This document shows, piece after piece, positions 43,749-53,009 of a stretch of DNA of 64,000 nt. A model generated the notes under the pieces. That model worked only from the letters and a program-made list of their open reading frames with translations. It searched no databases and had not been told where the DNA came from. The stretch's first letter is position 1, and every line of letters starts with the position of its first letter. A program made the position numbers and the translations under genes. This DNA comes from Desulfocicer vacuolatum DSM 3385 (GTDB lineage: Bacteria > Desulfobacterota > Desulfobacteria > Desulfobacterales > Desulfobacteraceae): assembly GCF_900176365.1 (NCBI RefSeq), contig NZ_FWXY01000010.1, positions 62,001 through 126,000 of the forward strand. The letters are read 5' to 3'.

Positions 43749-44408
43749 TCATAAAAACCCGTTTTTTGCCAGCACATCCATGCTCAGCCCCCCCCCGGCG
43801 GGCTTTGTCCCGGAAACGGCACCTGCTTGAAGAAACCGTTTTACATATTTTCCAAGCATGTCAGTTTCAATATTGACCATATCCCCCACCTTCATATACC
43901 CAATGGTTGTGATCTTTGCCGTATGGGGAATAATACTCAACTCAAAGGCATTGTCCATCACTTTATTAATTGTCAAACTGATGCCTTCAATGGCCACAGA
44001 GCCCTTTTCTATCATCTCACCCGCAAGTTTCTCAGAAACCCCGATGGTGAGGATAACGGCATTGCTCAACTTTTGAATGGATAGAATGGTCCCTGTGCCG
44101 TCAATGTGACCCGACACAAGGTGTCCGTCAAGGCGATCAGAAAGCCGCAGGGCTCTTTCAAGATTCACCCGGCTGCCCGGCACTTTTTTTTGAAAGGTGG
44201 TCCTGGCAACGGTCTCCGGTGCCATATCCACGGAAAAACTGTTTTTCTGAAGGGTAACCGCAGTGAGGCAGGCACCGTTCACGGCAATGGAATCTCCGAT
44301 TTTACACTGGGAAAGGTCCATGTCTGCGTCAATGGTCAACACCTTTCCCTGACCATGGGTTTTTATCCCTGAAATGGTTCCCACCGTTTCAATAATGCCT
44401 GTAAACAT
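43749..44408 (-). CDS. ribE: Riboflavin synthase
   Basis: RibE dismutates two lumazines to riboflavin. Two lumazine-binding barrels are visible: MFTGIIETVG, IGDSIAVNGACLTAV, FSVDMAPET and then FTGHIDGTG-like LVSGHIDGTG, GSVAIEGISLTI, FELSIIPHTAKITT. The ATG at 44408 is preceded by CCGGAGAG and matches the canonical MFTGI start; 52 upstream in-frame codons translate repeat DNA. Length is 219 residues. Confidence 0.95.
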   Translation of the reverse strand: MFTGIIETVGTISGIKTHGQGKVLTIDADMDLSQCKIGDSIAVNGACLTAVTLQKNSFSVDMAPETVARTTFQKKVPGSRVNLERALRLSDRLDGHLVSGHIDGTGTILSIQKLSNAVILTIGVSEKLAGEMIEKGSVAIEGISLTINKVMDNAFELSIIPHTAKITTIGYMKVGDMVNIETDMLGKYVKRFLQAGAVSGTKPAGGGLSMDVLAKNGFL

Positions 44409-44454
44409 TTTTCTCTCCGGTTGTGTCAAATCCCCGGCCAAATGACCGGTATCA

Positions 44455-44555
44455 ATATTTTTTATGAAATACGCCTCAAATAAGGGCTGTATTTCAAACT
44501 TTGTTGTGGGCAGCACCTGATCAAAATAAGGTATGCCCGCAGCACCGGTCAAAAC
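44455..44555. repeat. Module-1 repeat between ribD and ribE
   Basis: A forward module 1: TTATGAAATACGCCTC, GTATTTCAAACTTTGTTG, GGGCAGCACC and GGTATGCCCGCAGCACC. It interrupts the rib operon. Confidence 0.75.
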
Positions 44556-44566
44556 AAAACCCAATC

Positions 44567-45673
44567 TTAGTTAAGATAACCCTGGATGAGAATGTCATCA
44601 TCAAAGGGCACCATGTCAACCCGCTTCAGGGAAAAAGAATCTTTCATCAAAGAAGGTCCTTTTCCCCGGCACACGGAAACACCGTCATCCCCCCCCAATA
44701 TTTTGGGTGCCAGAAAAAACATCACTTTATTCACAACCCCTGCTGCCAGGGCCGAACCCACCACAGTACCGCCGCCCTCAATAAGAACACTCATGATATT
44801 CATCTTCCCAAGAATCCCCATGACAGCAGCAAGATCCAGGCCCCCGGAAACAGGGCACCGGGGAACAGCCACCACAGTGACCCCCCTGGTTTCAAGTATC
44901 TTTTTTTTATGGGAAGGGGCATCCAAAGCAGTCATTACAATGGTATCTGCATTGGAAGGACCTGTGATAACAAGGGCATCGGGATCAATGGACAGGTGAG
45001 AATCCAGAACAACTCGACGAGGATCCCGGGTTTCCATGCCATCCACCCGGGAGGTCAGGGAAGGATTATCAGCATGCAAGGTGCCGGAACCGATGAGAAT
45101 GGCATCCACCCGATGGCGCAGCAGATGAACATGTGCCCTGGATTTTTCATTGGTGATCCAGCGGGAGTCACCGGTACGGGTGGCAATGCGGCCATCCAGG
45201 GTTGAGGCGCATTTAAGTATCACAAAGGGGCGTTTCTGATTCTTCACAAACCAGATAAAATCCTCAATCAGGGTTTCTCCGGCCTGTTGGCACACGCCGG
45301 TTTCAACAGTAATACCTTTTTCCCTTAAAAATTCAATTCCCCCACCCTTTACAAAGGGATTGGGATCCACGACAGACACAAAGACACGACAAATACCGGC
45401 ATCAAGGATTTTCCGGGTACACGGAGGGGTTCTGCCAAAATGGTTGCAGGGTTCCAGGGTCACATAAATATCGGCCCCCTCGGCCTCTTTTCCGGCATCA
45501 TCAATGGCGTTGACCTCTGCATGGGCAAGGCCGGGACCTTTGTGCCATCCTTCTCCCACGATGCGGCCATCTTTGACCACCACAGCTCCCACCATGGGGT
45601 TTGGGGAGGTAAATCCCCGCCCCTTTTCAGCCAGGGCAATGGCCCGGCTCATGTAGGCTTCTTTATTTTTCAA
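44567..45673 (-). CDS. ribD: Riboflavin biosynthesis deaminase/reductase RibD
   Basis: Residues about 1-145 form the cytidine-deaminase-like domain (SPNPMVGAVVV, GLAHAEVNAI, TLEPCNHFGRTPPC) and residues 146-368 the reductase (KCASTLDGRIA, SRWITNEKSRAHVHLLR, DAILIGSGTLHADNPSLT, VLIEGGGTV). It deaminates and reduces the pyrimidine intermediate. The start is a TTG at 45673, which gives the usual N-terminus before YMSRAIALAEKG and lies one base after nrdR; an ATG at 45652 is the alternative. Confidence 0.94.
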   Translation of the reverse strand: MKNKEAYMSRAIALAEKGRGFTSPNPMVGAVVVKDGRIVGEGWHKGPGLAHAEVNAIDDAGKEAEGADIYVTLEPCNHFGRTPPCTRKILDAGICRVFVSVVDPNPFVKGGGIEFLREKGITVETGVCQQAGETLIEDFIWFVKNQKRPFVILKCASTLDGRIATRTGDSRWITNEKSRAHVHLLRHRVDAILIGSGTLHADNPSLTSRVDGMETRDPRRVVLDSHLSIDPDALVITGPSNADTIVMTALDAPSHKKKILETRGVTVVAVPRCPVSGGLDLAAVMGILGKMNIMSVLIEGGGTVVGSALAAGVVNKVMFFLAPKILGGDDGVSVCRGKGPSLMKDSFSLKRVDMVPFDDDILIQGYLN

Positions 45674-45674
45674 T

Positions 45675-46145
45675 TCAGTTGTCCGTTTTGTCCTTACCGG
45701 GAGTCAGACGTTTTAATTCATTGATAAAGTCATCCACATCCTTGAATTCCCGGTACACCGAAGCAAACCTGACATAGGCCACATCATCCATGGCATGGAG
45801 ACGTTTCATGATCTTTTCCCCCAGTTCCCGGGATGCCACTTCTTTTTCGTTATTATCCCGCAGGTCCCGTTCTATGTCGTCAACCACTCCCTCCATTTGA
45901 TCAATGGAAATGGTCCTTTTTTCGCAGGCCTTTTGAATGCCGGCCAAGATTTTCCCCCGCACAAAATTTTCCCGGCGTCCATCTTTTTTAATAATCATCA
46001 CCGGGACATCTTCCACTTTTTCATAGGTGGTGAAACGGCGGAGACATGACTGGCACTCCCGCCGTCTGCGAATCTCAAGTTCTGTTCGACTCAACCGGGA
46101 ATCAATGACCCTGCTGTTCAATTTTCCACAATAGGGACACTTCAT
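45675..46145 (-). CDS. nrdR: Transcriptional repressor NrdR
   Basis: A 156-residue NrdR: a zinc finger at the N-terminus (MKCPYCG ... RRRECQSCLRRFTTYE) followed by an ATP-cone domain (VMIIKKDGRRENFVRGKILAGIQKACEKR). It represses ribonucleotide reductase genes in response to nucleotides by binding NrdR boxes. It sits between the dCMP deaminase and ribD, its usual neighbourhood. Confidence 0.96.
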   Translation of the reverse strand: MKCPYCGKLNSRVIDSRLSRTELEIRRRRECQSCLRRFTTYEKVEDVPVMIIKKDGRRENFVRGKILAGIQKACEKRTISIDQMEGVVDDIERDLRDNNEKEVASRELGEKIMKRLHAMDDVAYVRFASVYREFKDVDDFINELKRLTPGKDKTDN

Positions 46146-46191
46146 TTCAAGACCTCACATAGTGCATACAGTTTAGAAAAACAGCACACAT

Positions 46192-46662
46192 TTAATTTGT
46201 TGAAAGTTGCACCAGCTCAATCCCGGCCTGGTTGAACATTTCAAGGGACATGGCATCATTGTACCCGTGACGGTAATACACCATGACAATTCCGGCATTG
46301 ATAATCATTTTTGAACAGATTGAGCAGGGCTGATGGGTACAGTAAAGTGTAGCACCCTGGACAGAAATTCCATGGCAAGCGGCTTGAATAATGGCATTTT
46401 GTTCAGCGTGAACCCCCCGGCACAGCTCATGTTTTTCCCCGGAGGGAACATTGAGCTTTGCCCGGAGACACCCGGTCTGATCACAGTGGGCAATGCCGGT
46501 GGGGGCACCGTTATACCCACTGCATAAAATGCGTTTATCCTTTACCAGTACTGCCCCCACCCGACGCCGGACACAGGTGGCACGGGTGGAAACAAGCTCA
46601 GCAATACCCATGAAATAGGTATGCCAGGAGGGCCGGGCAGTTATGATATCATCCATGTTCAC
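46192..46662 (-). CDS. Deoxycytidylate (dCMP) deaminase
   Basis: A 156-residue zinc deaminase: [34 protein letters not shown] with catalytic HAE, and [17 protein letters not shown] with the zinc cysteines. It makes dUMP for thymidylate synthesis. Its start overlaps the glyA stop as ATGA, tying deoxynucleotide supply to folate one-carbon metabolism. Confidence 0.93.
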   Translation of the reverse strand: MNMDDIITARPSWHTYFMGIAELVSTRATCVRRRVGAVLVKDKRILCSGYNGAPTGIAHCDQTGCLRAKLNVPSGEKHELCRGVHAEQNAIIQAACHGISVQGATLYCTHQPCSICSKMIINAGIVMVYYRHGYNDAMSLEMFNQAGIELVQLSTN

Positions 46663-47891
46663 CGGTTTTCATACAAAGGGAACTGTTGACACAATTCCAG
46701 GACCCTGGGTTTAATGCTTCCGGGGTCCACATGTCCGTCAAGCACATCGCAGATACAACGGGCCACGGTTTTCATCTCTTCTTTTCCCATGCCCCGGGAG
46801 GTGAGTAAAGGGGTTCCCATGCGCACACCGCTTGTGATCATGGGGCCTCTGGGATCATTGGGAATGGCATTTTTATTCACAGTGATACCGGCAAGACCCA
46901 GCTTATATTCCGCATCTTTACCGGATATATCTTTATTGGTGAGATCCACCAGCATGAGATGGTTATCGGTTCCACCGGACACCAATTGAACATCATTGGC
47001 CATCAATGTCTCGGACAGCACTGCGGCATTTTCCACAACCTTTTGCTGATACACCTTAAATGCGGGATCAAGGGCCTCTTTCAATGCAACAGCCTTGGCG
47101 GCAATGATGTGCATCAAAGGTCCTCCCTGGATACCGGGGAAAATCTGACTGTTAATTTTAGCGCCCAGGGCTTCCCGGGAAAGAATCATTCCCCCCCGTG
47201 GCCCCCTCAGGGTTTTGTGGGTGGTGGAGGTCACCACATCGGCAAAGGGTACAGGGGATGGATGCAGTCCGGCGGCCACAAGACCTGCAATGTGGGCCAT
47301 ATCCACCATGAACAGTGCATTGTTATCCGCTGCAATCTGTGCAAACCCTTTAAAATCAAGAATCCGCGGATAGGCACTGGCACCTGCCACAATCAGGCGG
47401 GGTTTGTGCTTTGCCGCAAGGGCTGCCACTTCATTGAGATCAATGCGCTGGGTGGTGGCAGAGAGCCCATAATGAACAAAATTAAACAGGCGGCCGGAAA
47501 AGCTCACCGGGCTGCCGTGGGTCAGGTGTCCGCCATGGGAAAGGTCCATGGCCAGCACTGTATCACCGGGATTTAGAAGTGCAAAATAGGCTGCCATGTT
47601 GGCCCCGGAACCGGAGTGGGGCTGTACATTGGCATGCTCTGCACTGAAAAGGGATTTGGCTCTATCAATGGCAAGGGACTCAGCCCTGTCAACATTTACA
47701 CAACCGCCGTAATATCTTTTGGCCGGATAGCCTTCGGCATACTTATTGGTCAGAACAGATCCCTGGGCTTCCATAACAGCACGGCTTGCAGTATTTTCCG
47801 AAGCAATGAGCTCCAGCCCCTGCTCTTGACGCAACAGTTCATCGGCTATTATCCCGGCCACATCGGAATCAACCGCTTCAATGCAGGACAT
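46659..47891 (-). CDS. glyA: Serine hydroxymethyltransferase
   Basis: A 410-residue PLP enzyme converting serine and tetrahydrofolate to glycine and methylene-THF. Motifs: [64 protein letters not shown], and [16 protein letters not shown] with the PLP lysine. It lies between rpiB and the dCMP deaminase. Confidence 0.97.
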   Translation of the reverse strand: MSCIEAVDSDVAGIIADELLRQEQGLELIASENTASRAVMEAQGSVLTNKYAEGYPAKRYYGGCVNVDRAESLAIDRAKSLFSAEHANVQPHSGSGANMAAYFALLNPGDTVLAMDLSHGGHLTHGSPVSFSGRLFNFVHYGLSATTQRIDLNEVAALAAKHKPRLIVAGASAYPRILDFKGFAQIAADNNALFMVDMAHIAGLVAAGLHPSPVPFADVVTSTTHKTLRGPRGGMILSREALGAKINSQIFPGIQGGPLMHIIAAKAVALKEALDPAFKVYQQKVVENAAVLSETLMANDVQLVSGGTDNHLMLVDLTNKDISGKDAEYKLGLAGITVNKNAIPNDPRGPMITSGVRMGTPLLTSRGMGKEEMKTVARCICDVLDGHVDPGSIKPRVLELCQQFPLYENR

Positions 47892-48016
47892 TATTAACTC
47901 TCCATTTTTTCACAATTTTTCATCAAAAGTTTAATGGCCTCATTAAAGGCCATTGTGTATTTTCTCCCTGGATCACAGTCACCGCCGAAGCATCAGGGAA
48001 AACAGCATGAGGTATG

Positions 48017-48142
48017 GGCATCTTGCATACATTTTCAAAAGTAGTTTACACTTTTTGATTAATTTTTCCCGGGAAATGGGTATATTTTTCTGAAAAGTGT
48101 AAACTGAAAAATGAAGCATGCCAAGGTATGCCCGTGACAGTT
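48017..48142. repeat. GGCAT-ended palindromic element plus module-1 fragment
   Basis: GGCATCTTGCATAC (48017) to GAAGCATGCC (ending 48122), with inner GTAGTTTACACTTTTT and AAAAGTGTAAACT arms, is the short version of the element at 13861-14071. A module-1 tail (GGTATGCCCGTGACAGTTAT) follows. The block separates rpiB from glyA. Confidence 0.7.
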
Positions 48143-48143
48143 A

Positions 48144-48611
48144 TCAAAAACTCATGATTCGGTCCAGATGTCGCCCCCCTTCAAAGGGGGTTTCAAGCCA
48201 TTCCCGGACCAGCTCACAGGCAAGGACATCCCCCACCAGACGTCCCCCCATCACAAGGATGTTGGAATCATTATGGCAGCGGCTCATGCGCACAGAAAAA
48301 ATATCACTGCACAGGGCAGCTCTGACGTTGGAAAAGCGATTGGCCACCATGGACATGCCAAGTCCGGTTCCACACAGTAAAATACCCCGGGCATAGGTGT
48401 TATCCGATATGGCCCCTGCCACTTTTTTCCCAATATCCGCATAGTTCATGGATGTTTCATCATAGGTACCGGCATCTTCAACTTCCAGACCACGCTCCTT
48501 AAGAAACGTTTTTAACTTTTCTTTGAGCTCAAAGGCAGCATGATCACTGCCGATAATGATAACATCTTTTTTTTCACCCTTTTGCGGGGAAGCCGTAGTT
48601 GCGCAGGTCAT
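48144..48611 (-). CDS. rpiB: Ribose-5-phosphate isomerase B
   Basis: A 155-residue RpiB/LacAB-type isomerase: [74 protein letters not shown]. It interconverts ribose 5-phosphate and ribulose 5-phosphate. About 14 residues precede the conserved start. Its ATG overlaps the acpP stop (ATGA). Confidence 0.94.
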   Translation of the reverse strand: MTCATTASPQKGEKKDVIIIGSDHAAFELKEKLKTFLKERGLEVEDAGTYDETSMNYADIGKKVAGAISDNTYARGILLCGTGLGMSMVANRFSNVRAALCSDIFSVRMSRCHNDSNILVMGGRLVGDVLACELVREWLETPFEGGRHLDRIMSF

Positions 48612-48841
48612 GATTTTCCCTCAACATAGGCCACAATATCTTGTACTGTCACCATTTTTTCAGCATCATCATCATCAATTTCCATGTCAAAGGCCTCTTC
48701 CATGGACATGATCAACTCAACCAGAGCCAGGGAGTCGGCGCCAAGATCATCCACAAGAGATGCGTCAGAAACCACATCTTCAAGGTCAATGCCGGAAAGT
48801 TTTTCTGCGATTATCTTCTTTACTTTTATTGCAACACTCAT
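48608..48841 (-). CDS. acpP: Acyl carrier protein
   Basis: A 77-residue acidic ACP from the ATG at 48841 ([15 protein letters not shown]). [18 protein letters not shown] holds the phosphopantetheine Ser in a DSL motif. It carries acyl chains in type II fatty-acid synthesis. Unusually, the usual flanking fab genes are missing: rpmF lies directly upstream and rpiB directly downstream. Confidence 0.95.
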   Translation of the reverse strand: MSVAIKVKKIIAEKLSGIDLEDVVSDASLVDDLGADSLALVELIMSMEEAFDMEIDDDDAEKMVTVQDIVAYVEGKS

Positions 48842-48904
48842 GGGGTTCAGCAACCTCTTCTTTTTCCTGGGTGGCGAAAAAACAGCAACAACACAACCCT
48901 GAAA

Positions 48905-49090
48905 TTATTCTTCAGATTCAACGGCCTTCACATTGTTTCCCTTGTATGCGCCACACTCGGGACAGGCGGCATGGGGAAGCTTAGCCTCTTGACATTCGGG
49001 GCACACAGAAATTGTGGGAACAGCTGCTTTCTGATGGGTACGTCTTTTTCGGCCTCGACTCTTGGATGATTTTTGTTTGGGTACCGCCAT
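48905..49090 (-). CDS. rpmF: Ribosomal protein L32
   Basis: A 61-residue bL32: [20 protein letters not shown], then [19 protein letters not shown] forming a CXXC...CXXC zinc ribbon. It is the promoter-proximal gene of the long minus-strand run to pabBC and is divergent from gltX. Confidence 0.97.
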   Translation of the reverse strand: MAVPKQKSSKSRGRKRRTHQKAAVPTISVCPECQEAKLPHAACPECGAYKGNNVKAVESEE

Positions 49091-49328
49091 TTCATACTCT
49101 CCTAACTATCTAATTTGTCTAAAAATTTATATATTATACCATTATCACAGTAAACAAAATTATTTAAATCAAATCCATCAAATTGTCAAGCAAATAATCA
49201 TTTGACTTTATTCCGGCTTGCCCAAAGCCCCCTGTTGTGTTAGAAAAATGCCGCGTACCCATGGGCGCAACAACATCGTTAATACCCATGTCCTGACGGA
49301 CACAACAAATATTGAAAATGGAGATACA

Positions 49329-50735
49329 ATGGACACAATCATCACACGATTTCCCCCCAGCCCCACGGGATATCTGCATATCGGCGGGGCACGCACAGCC
49401 CTTTTTAACTGGCTTTACACACGGAAAACCGGCGGTAAATTTGTCTTGAGAATAGAAGACACCGACCAGGCCCGTTCCACCAAGGAATCTGTGGATGCCA
49501 TTTTTGAATCCCTTGAATGGCTGGGCATTGACTGGGATGAAGGTCCTTTTTTTCAGACCCGGCGATATGACATTTATAAGGAATACATCCAGAAACTTGT
49601 GGATTCAGGCCATGCCTATTATTGCAACTGCACCTCCGAAGAGGTGGACGCCATGCGAGAAGAGGCAAGGGCTGCCGGAAAAAAACCCATGTACAATGGA
49701 AAATGTCGAGACAAAAATCTTACCCCCGGACCCGGCATGGTGGTGCGGATCAAGGCCCCCAGAACAGGTTCCACCGTTGTGGAGGACGTTGTAAAGGGAA
49801 ACACCTCCTTTCCCAACAGTGAACTTGATGATTTTATCATCCAGAGAAGTGACGGCAGCCCCATGTACAATCTGGCCGTGGTGGTGGACGACCTGACCAT
49901 GGGCATTAACACCATCATCCGGGGGGATGACCACCTGGTGAACACCCCCAAACAGATCCTGCTGTACAAGGCATTGGGCGCAGAGCTTCCCCTTTTTGCC
50001 CATGTGCCCATGGTGCTGGGATCAGACAAGGCCCGTCTGAGCAAACGACATGGCGCCATGTCCGTCAGTGAATACCGGGACATGGGGTACCTGCCCGATG
50101 CCATGCTCAACTATCTGGTTCGATTGGGATGGTCATTCGGGGATCAGGAATTTTTCACCAGAAAAGATCTCATTGAAAAATTTTCCCTGGACCACATTGG
50201 CAAATCACCATCCATGTTTGACATGGATAAGCTCACAGCCCTTAATGCCAAACACATCCAGGCTGCAACACCAAAAGAACTGGCTGTAATGTTAATTCCT
50301 TTTCTTGAAAAACAGGGAATCGCAGTGGCACAAGGCCCGGCCCTGGAACTGGCCATTGAGACCCTCCAGCCCCGGAGCAAAACATTGGTGGAAATGGCTC
50401 AAAGTGCAGTATTTTACTTTAAGGAAGAGGTGGAACTGGAAGAAAAAGCCGCAAAAAAATTCCTGAAAAAAGCCACCCTTCCCACACTGGAACTCACGGC
50501 CGGATACATGGAAGCCCTGGATGAATTCACCCAGGAAAACCTTGAGGATGCATTAAAAAAGGTCATGGAAGAGGCAGAGCTTAAATTTGGAAAAATTGCC
50601 CAGCCCCTGAGGGTGGCACTCACCGGCACCACGGTCAGCCCGGGAATTTTTGAAATGATCCTGGCCCTGGGAAAAAACAAAACCATCCACCGGATCAAAA
50701 AAGCCATGGATTACGTTGAATCATTGCCCGAATAA
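49329..50735 (+). CDS. gltX: Glutamyl-tRNA synthetase
   Basis: A 468-residue class I aminoacyl-tRNA synthetase. HIGH-type motif RFPPSPTGYLHIGGARTALFNWL, then RIEDTDQARSTKES, and KMSKS-type KARLSKRHGAMSV. The ATG at 49329 follows GGAG at good spacing; the upstream leader includes a repeat fragment (GTCCTGACGGACACAAC). Since gatB is also present, GltX may charge tRNA-Gln as well, with GatCAB completing Gln-tRNA. The 3' end overlaps the convergent Memo gene by 15 bases. Confidence 0.95.
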   Translation: MDTIITRFPPSPTGYLHIGGARTALFNWLYTRKTGGKFVLRIEDTDQARSTKESVDAIFESLEWLGIDWDEGPFFQTRRYDIYKEYIQKLVDSGHAYYCNCTSEEVDAMREEARAAGKKPMYNGKCRDKNLTPGPGMVVRIKAPRTGSTVVEDVVKGNTSFPNSELDDFIIQRSDGSPMYNLAVVVDDLTMGINTIIRGDDHLVNTPKQILLYKALGAELPLFAHVPMVLGSDKARLSKRHGAMSVSEYRDMGYLPDAMLNYLVRLGWSFGDQEFFTRKDLIEKFSLDHIGKSPSMFDMDKLTALNAKHIQAATPKELAVMLIPFLEKQGIAVAQGPALELAIETLQPRSKTLVEMAQSAVFYFKEEVELEEKAAKKFLKKATLPTLELTAGYMEALDEFTQENLEDALKKVMEEAELKFGKIAQPLRVALTGTTVSPGIFEMILALGKNKTIHRIKKAMDYVESLPE

Positions 50736-51569
50736 CACGCCTGTGTACCCCACAAAATCGGTGCCGGGACTTTTGTCATAACTTGTGGCGTAGTCCAGCC
50801 TCATTGGCTTGACTGCGCCCATGGCCGTGGCCGCAGCCACTGTTGCGGCCACAGCACCGGCACAGCACATGTTCCGGTGTTTCTCTCCCTGGTAAAGGAT
50901 CTTGTCCCCGTCCATGGACAAAATGGCATCAAGGGCCTTGGCATCATTTTCCTTTTCCATCCATTCCAGGGATTCAGGACCGGTACCCACCGGGGTAAAC
51001 CCAAAGTTTTCACCATAATGGGTTAAATCTGTGGAGCCCAGCACCACCGTATCAAGACCCATGTCTGCGGCAACTGCCACAGCAGCTCTGCCCAGTTGTT
51101 GGGCAACAGGTGAAGGCGGCACACCCACAGGTACCATGGTGGCATTGGGAAAAAAATATTTAATCAAAGGCAGCTGCACCTCAATGGTGTTATCCCCGGG
51201 AAAGGTGTGGGGGGTATCCTGTTCAAATGCCACTTTCTTTGACAATTCCCGGACATAGGACTCATGGACGTCAAGGGACCCCAGGGGCGTTTCCCATCCC
51301 CCCCGGGCCAGAATGCGGGGGGAGTCATGCCCGTGCATGTGCATACCAAAAACAAGCACCAGGTCCGGCCGGTTGCTTTTGGCCAGGGTAGCCATCACCC
51401 GACAGGCAATGCCGCCGGAAAAAAACCACCCGGCATGGGGCACAATACCACACTGAAAATCTCCTTCGGGAACCGTTTCACACTGAACAAACGCTTCAAT
51501 TTCCCGCTGACATTCTCTGGCACCAGACGGATACCACGAACCTGCAAACTGTGCTTTTTTCCGCATCAT
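50721..51569 (-). CDS. Memo-family protein (AmmeMemoRadiSam system protein B)
   Basis: A 282-residue Memo-fold protein related to extradiol dioxygenases: AQFAGSWYPSGARE, GIVPHAGWFFSGGIA, LVFGMHMHG, DNTIEVQLPLIKYFFPNATMVPVGV, LGSTDLTHYG. It typically co-occurs with AMMECR1 and a radical SAM protein in the AmmeMemoRadiSam group; neither is adjacent here. Function is unknown. AGGAGGG precedes ATGATG at 51569. Confidence 0.88.
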   Translation of the reverse strand: MMRKKAQFAGSWYPSGARECQREIEAFVQCETVPEGDFQCGIVPHAGWFFSGGIACRVMATLAKSNRPDLVLVFGMHMHGHDSPRILARGGWETPLGSLDVHESYVRELSKKVAFEQDTPHTFPGDNTIEVQLPLIKYFFPNATMVPVGVPPSPVAQQLGRAAVAVAADMGLDTVVLGSTDLTHYGENFGFTPVGTGPESLEWMEKENDAKALDAILSMDGDKILYQGEKHRNMCCAGAVAATVAAATAMGAVKPMRLDYATSYDKSPGTDFVGYTGVLFGQ

Positions 51570-51703
51570 AAAAGCCCTCCTAAACATTATTTAAACTTGA
51601 GAAACTTAAATTGTTGGCAAATAAGCGAGGGGGTCCTTATCAGTCGCTTTTATAAATTTTCCTTTCTGAACGTATCAATACCCAGGTGAATCATTAATAC
51701 TTA

Positions 51704-51841
51704 GGACCGCAAATCTTATAACTTGAGCGAAATAGCTTGCCTTTTGGCCCATCAAAGGCCAAATAGGCTTACCTTTAATGCGCCTTGTAGATGAACCAAA
51801 ATTCTGCGCTATTTCTACTCAAGTTATTTCATCTGCGATCC
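51704..51841. repeat. Long imperfect inverted repeat beside hypB
   Basis: Arms of about 35 bases (GGACCGCAAATC...ATAACTTGAG...GAAATAGC and GCTATTTC...CTCAAGTTAT...GCGATCC) pair at roughly 80%, with TTGGCCCATCAAAGGCCAA inside. It abuts the hypB stop codon. It may be a MITE or a terminator-like structure. Confidence 0.55.
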
Positions 51842-52504
51842 TTATCCTTTTTTTGCCACAGAATCCCTAAGCCATGCCACCCAGGGTTCCATCCCCTCTT
51901 GGGTTTTGGCGGACAGCTCAAACACCGGCAGCCCCGGATGAACTTTTTTCATGTTATCCACCGCCTCTGCGGCATTAAAATCAAGATAGGGCAAGAGGTC
52001 AATTTTATTTAAAATGGCAATGTCTGCCACCTGGAACATCAGGGGATATTTTAAAGGTTTATCCTCCCCCTCGGTGACACTGAGCACAACAGCCTTGGCA
52101 TTTTCACCAATGTCAAACTCTGCAGGACATACCAGATTCCCGATATTTTCAACAATAAGAAGGTCCAAAGCCTCAAGATCCATGGTCAGGGCCGATTTTT
52201 CAATGAGATGGGCTGCCAGATGACAATCCCCGCCAAATTCATCGGTGTTAATTTGAACAACGGCTGCCCCTGTGGCTTCCAGGCGATCAGCATCATTGCG
52301 GGTGCAAATATCCCCCACAATGACGCCTGTGGCCACTTCCGGCATGAGACGTTGCAATGTTTTACAAAGTGTTTCGGTTTTTCCAGAACCCGGAGAGCTC
52401 ATCATATTCAGGACAAACACCCCTTTTTCCCTGAACAGACGTCTGTTTTTATCTGCCATACTCTCGTTGGCTTCCAGCACCCGTTTTTGAATATTAATTT
52501 CCAT
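51842..52504 (-). CDS. hypB: Hydrogenase nickel incorporation GTPase HypB
   Basis: A 220-residue SIMIBI GTPase that loads nickel into [NiFe]-hydrogenase with HypA. Motifs: P-loop MMSSPGSGKTET, VGDICTRNDADRLEA, QINTDEFGGDCHLAAHLIEKS (the Cys-His metal site), VENIGNLVCPAEFDIGE and NKIDLLPYLDF. The N-terminal His-rich stretch of some HypB proteins is absent. It is the last gene of the queA-to-hypB run. Confidence 0.95.
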   Translation of the reverse strand: MEINIQKRVLEANESMADKNRRLFREKGVFVLNMMSSPGSGKTETLCKTLQRLMPEVATGVIVGDICTRNDADRLEATGAAVVQINTDEFGGDCHLAAHLIEKSALTMDLEALDLLIVENIGNLVCPAEFDIGENAKAVVLSVTEGEDKPLKYPLMFQVADIAILNKIDLLPYLDFNAAEAVDNMKKVHPGLPVFELSAKTQEGMEPWVAWLRDSVAKKG

Positions 52505-52649
52505 ATAACAACGCTCCTTAAAGAACCCATGGGTCCGAAGTTCTCATTTTTCATACCATGTGCGATCTGTTCAATTTCAAAGAAACACATAAAAAGAAAC
52601 ACATAATATGATGACAAACTGGAAAACCTGTGACCAACGAGTCAAAAAT

Positions 52650-52997
52650 TTAATCGGCAAGCTCCAGGGATGCCACTTCAAGCTCCCTGCCGGAAAGCAC
52701 TTCAATCTCACCTCTTTCACATGAAGGACAGGTAAACACCACATCTTCAACCTCCCATTCATGGTGACATCGGCGACATCGTGCCTTCACCGGCACCGTT
52801 TCAATGACAAGCTTTGCCCCTTCAAGACAGGTATCCTTTGATATAATCTCAAAGCAGAATCGCAAACTGTCCTCCACCACTGCTGCCAGTCGCCCCACCC
52901 GCAAATTCATTTGTTCCACCCTGGGATCCGGCAAATCTTTGGGGATGGCCTCCAGGGCAATGGAGATCATCTGCTGGGCAATTCCCATTTCATGCAA
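52650..52997 (-). CDS. hypA: Hydrogenase nickel metallochaperone HypA
   Basis: A 115-residue HypA: the nickel-binding N-terminus MHEMGIAQ and a zinc ribbon ARCRRCHHEWEVEDVVFTCPSC. It works with HypB in nickel insertion. AAGGAGGATC precedes the ATG. It follows the aminotransferase gene by 12 bases. Confidence 0.95.
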   Translation of the reverse strand: MHEMGIAQQMISIALEAIPKDLPDPRVEQMNLRVGRLAAVVEDSLRFCFEIISKDTCLEGAKLVIETVPVKARCRRCHHEWEVEDVVFTCPSCERGEIEVLSGRELEVASLELAD

Positions 52998-53009
52998 AGG
53001 AGATCCTCC

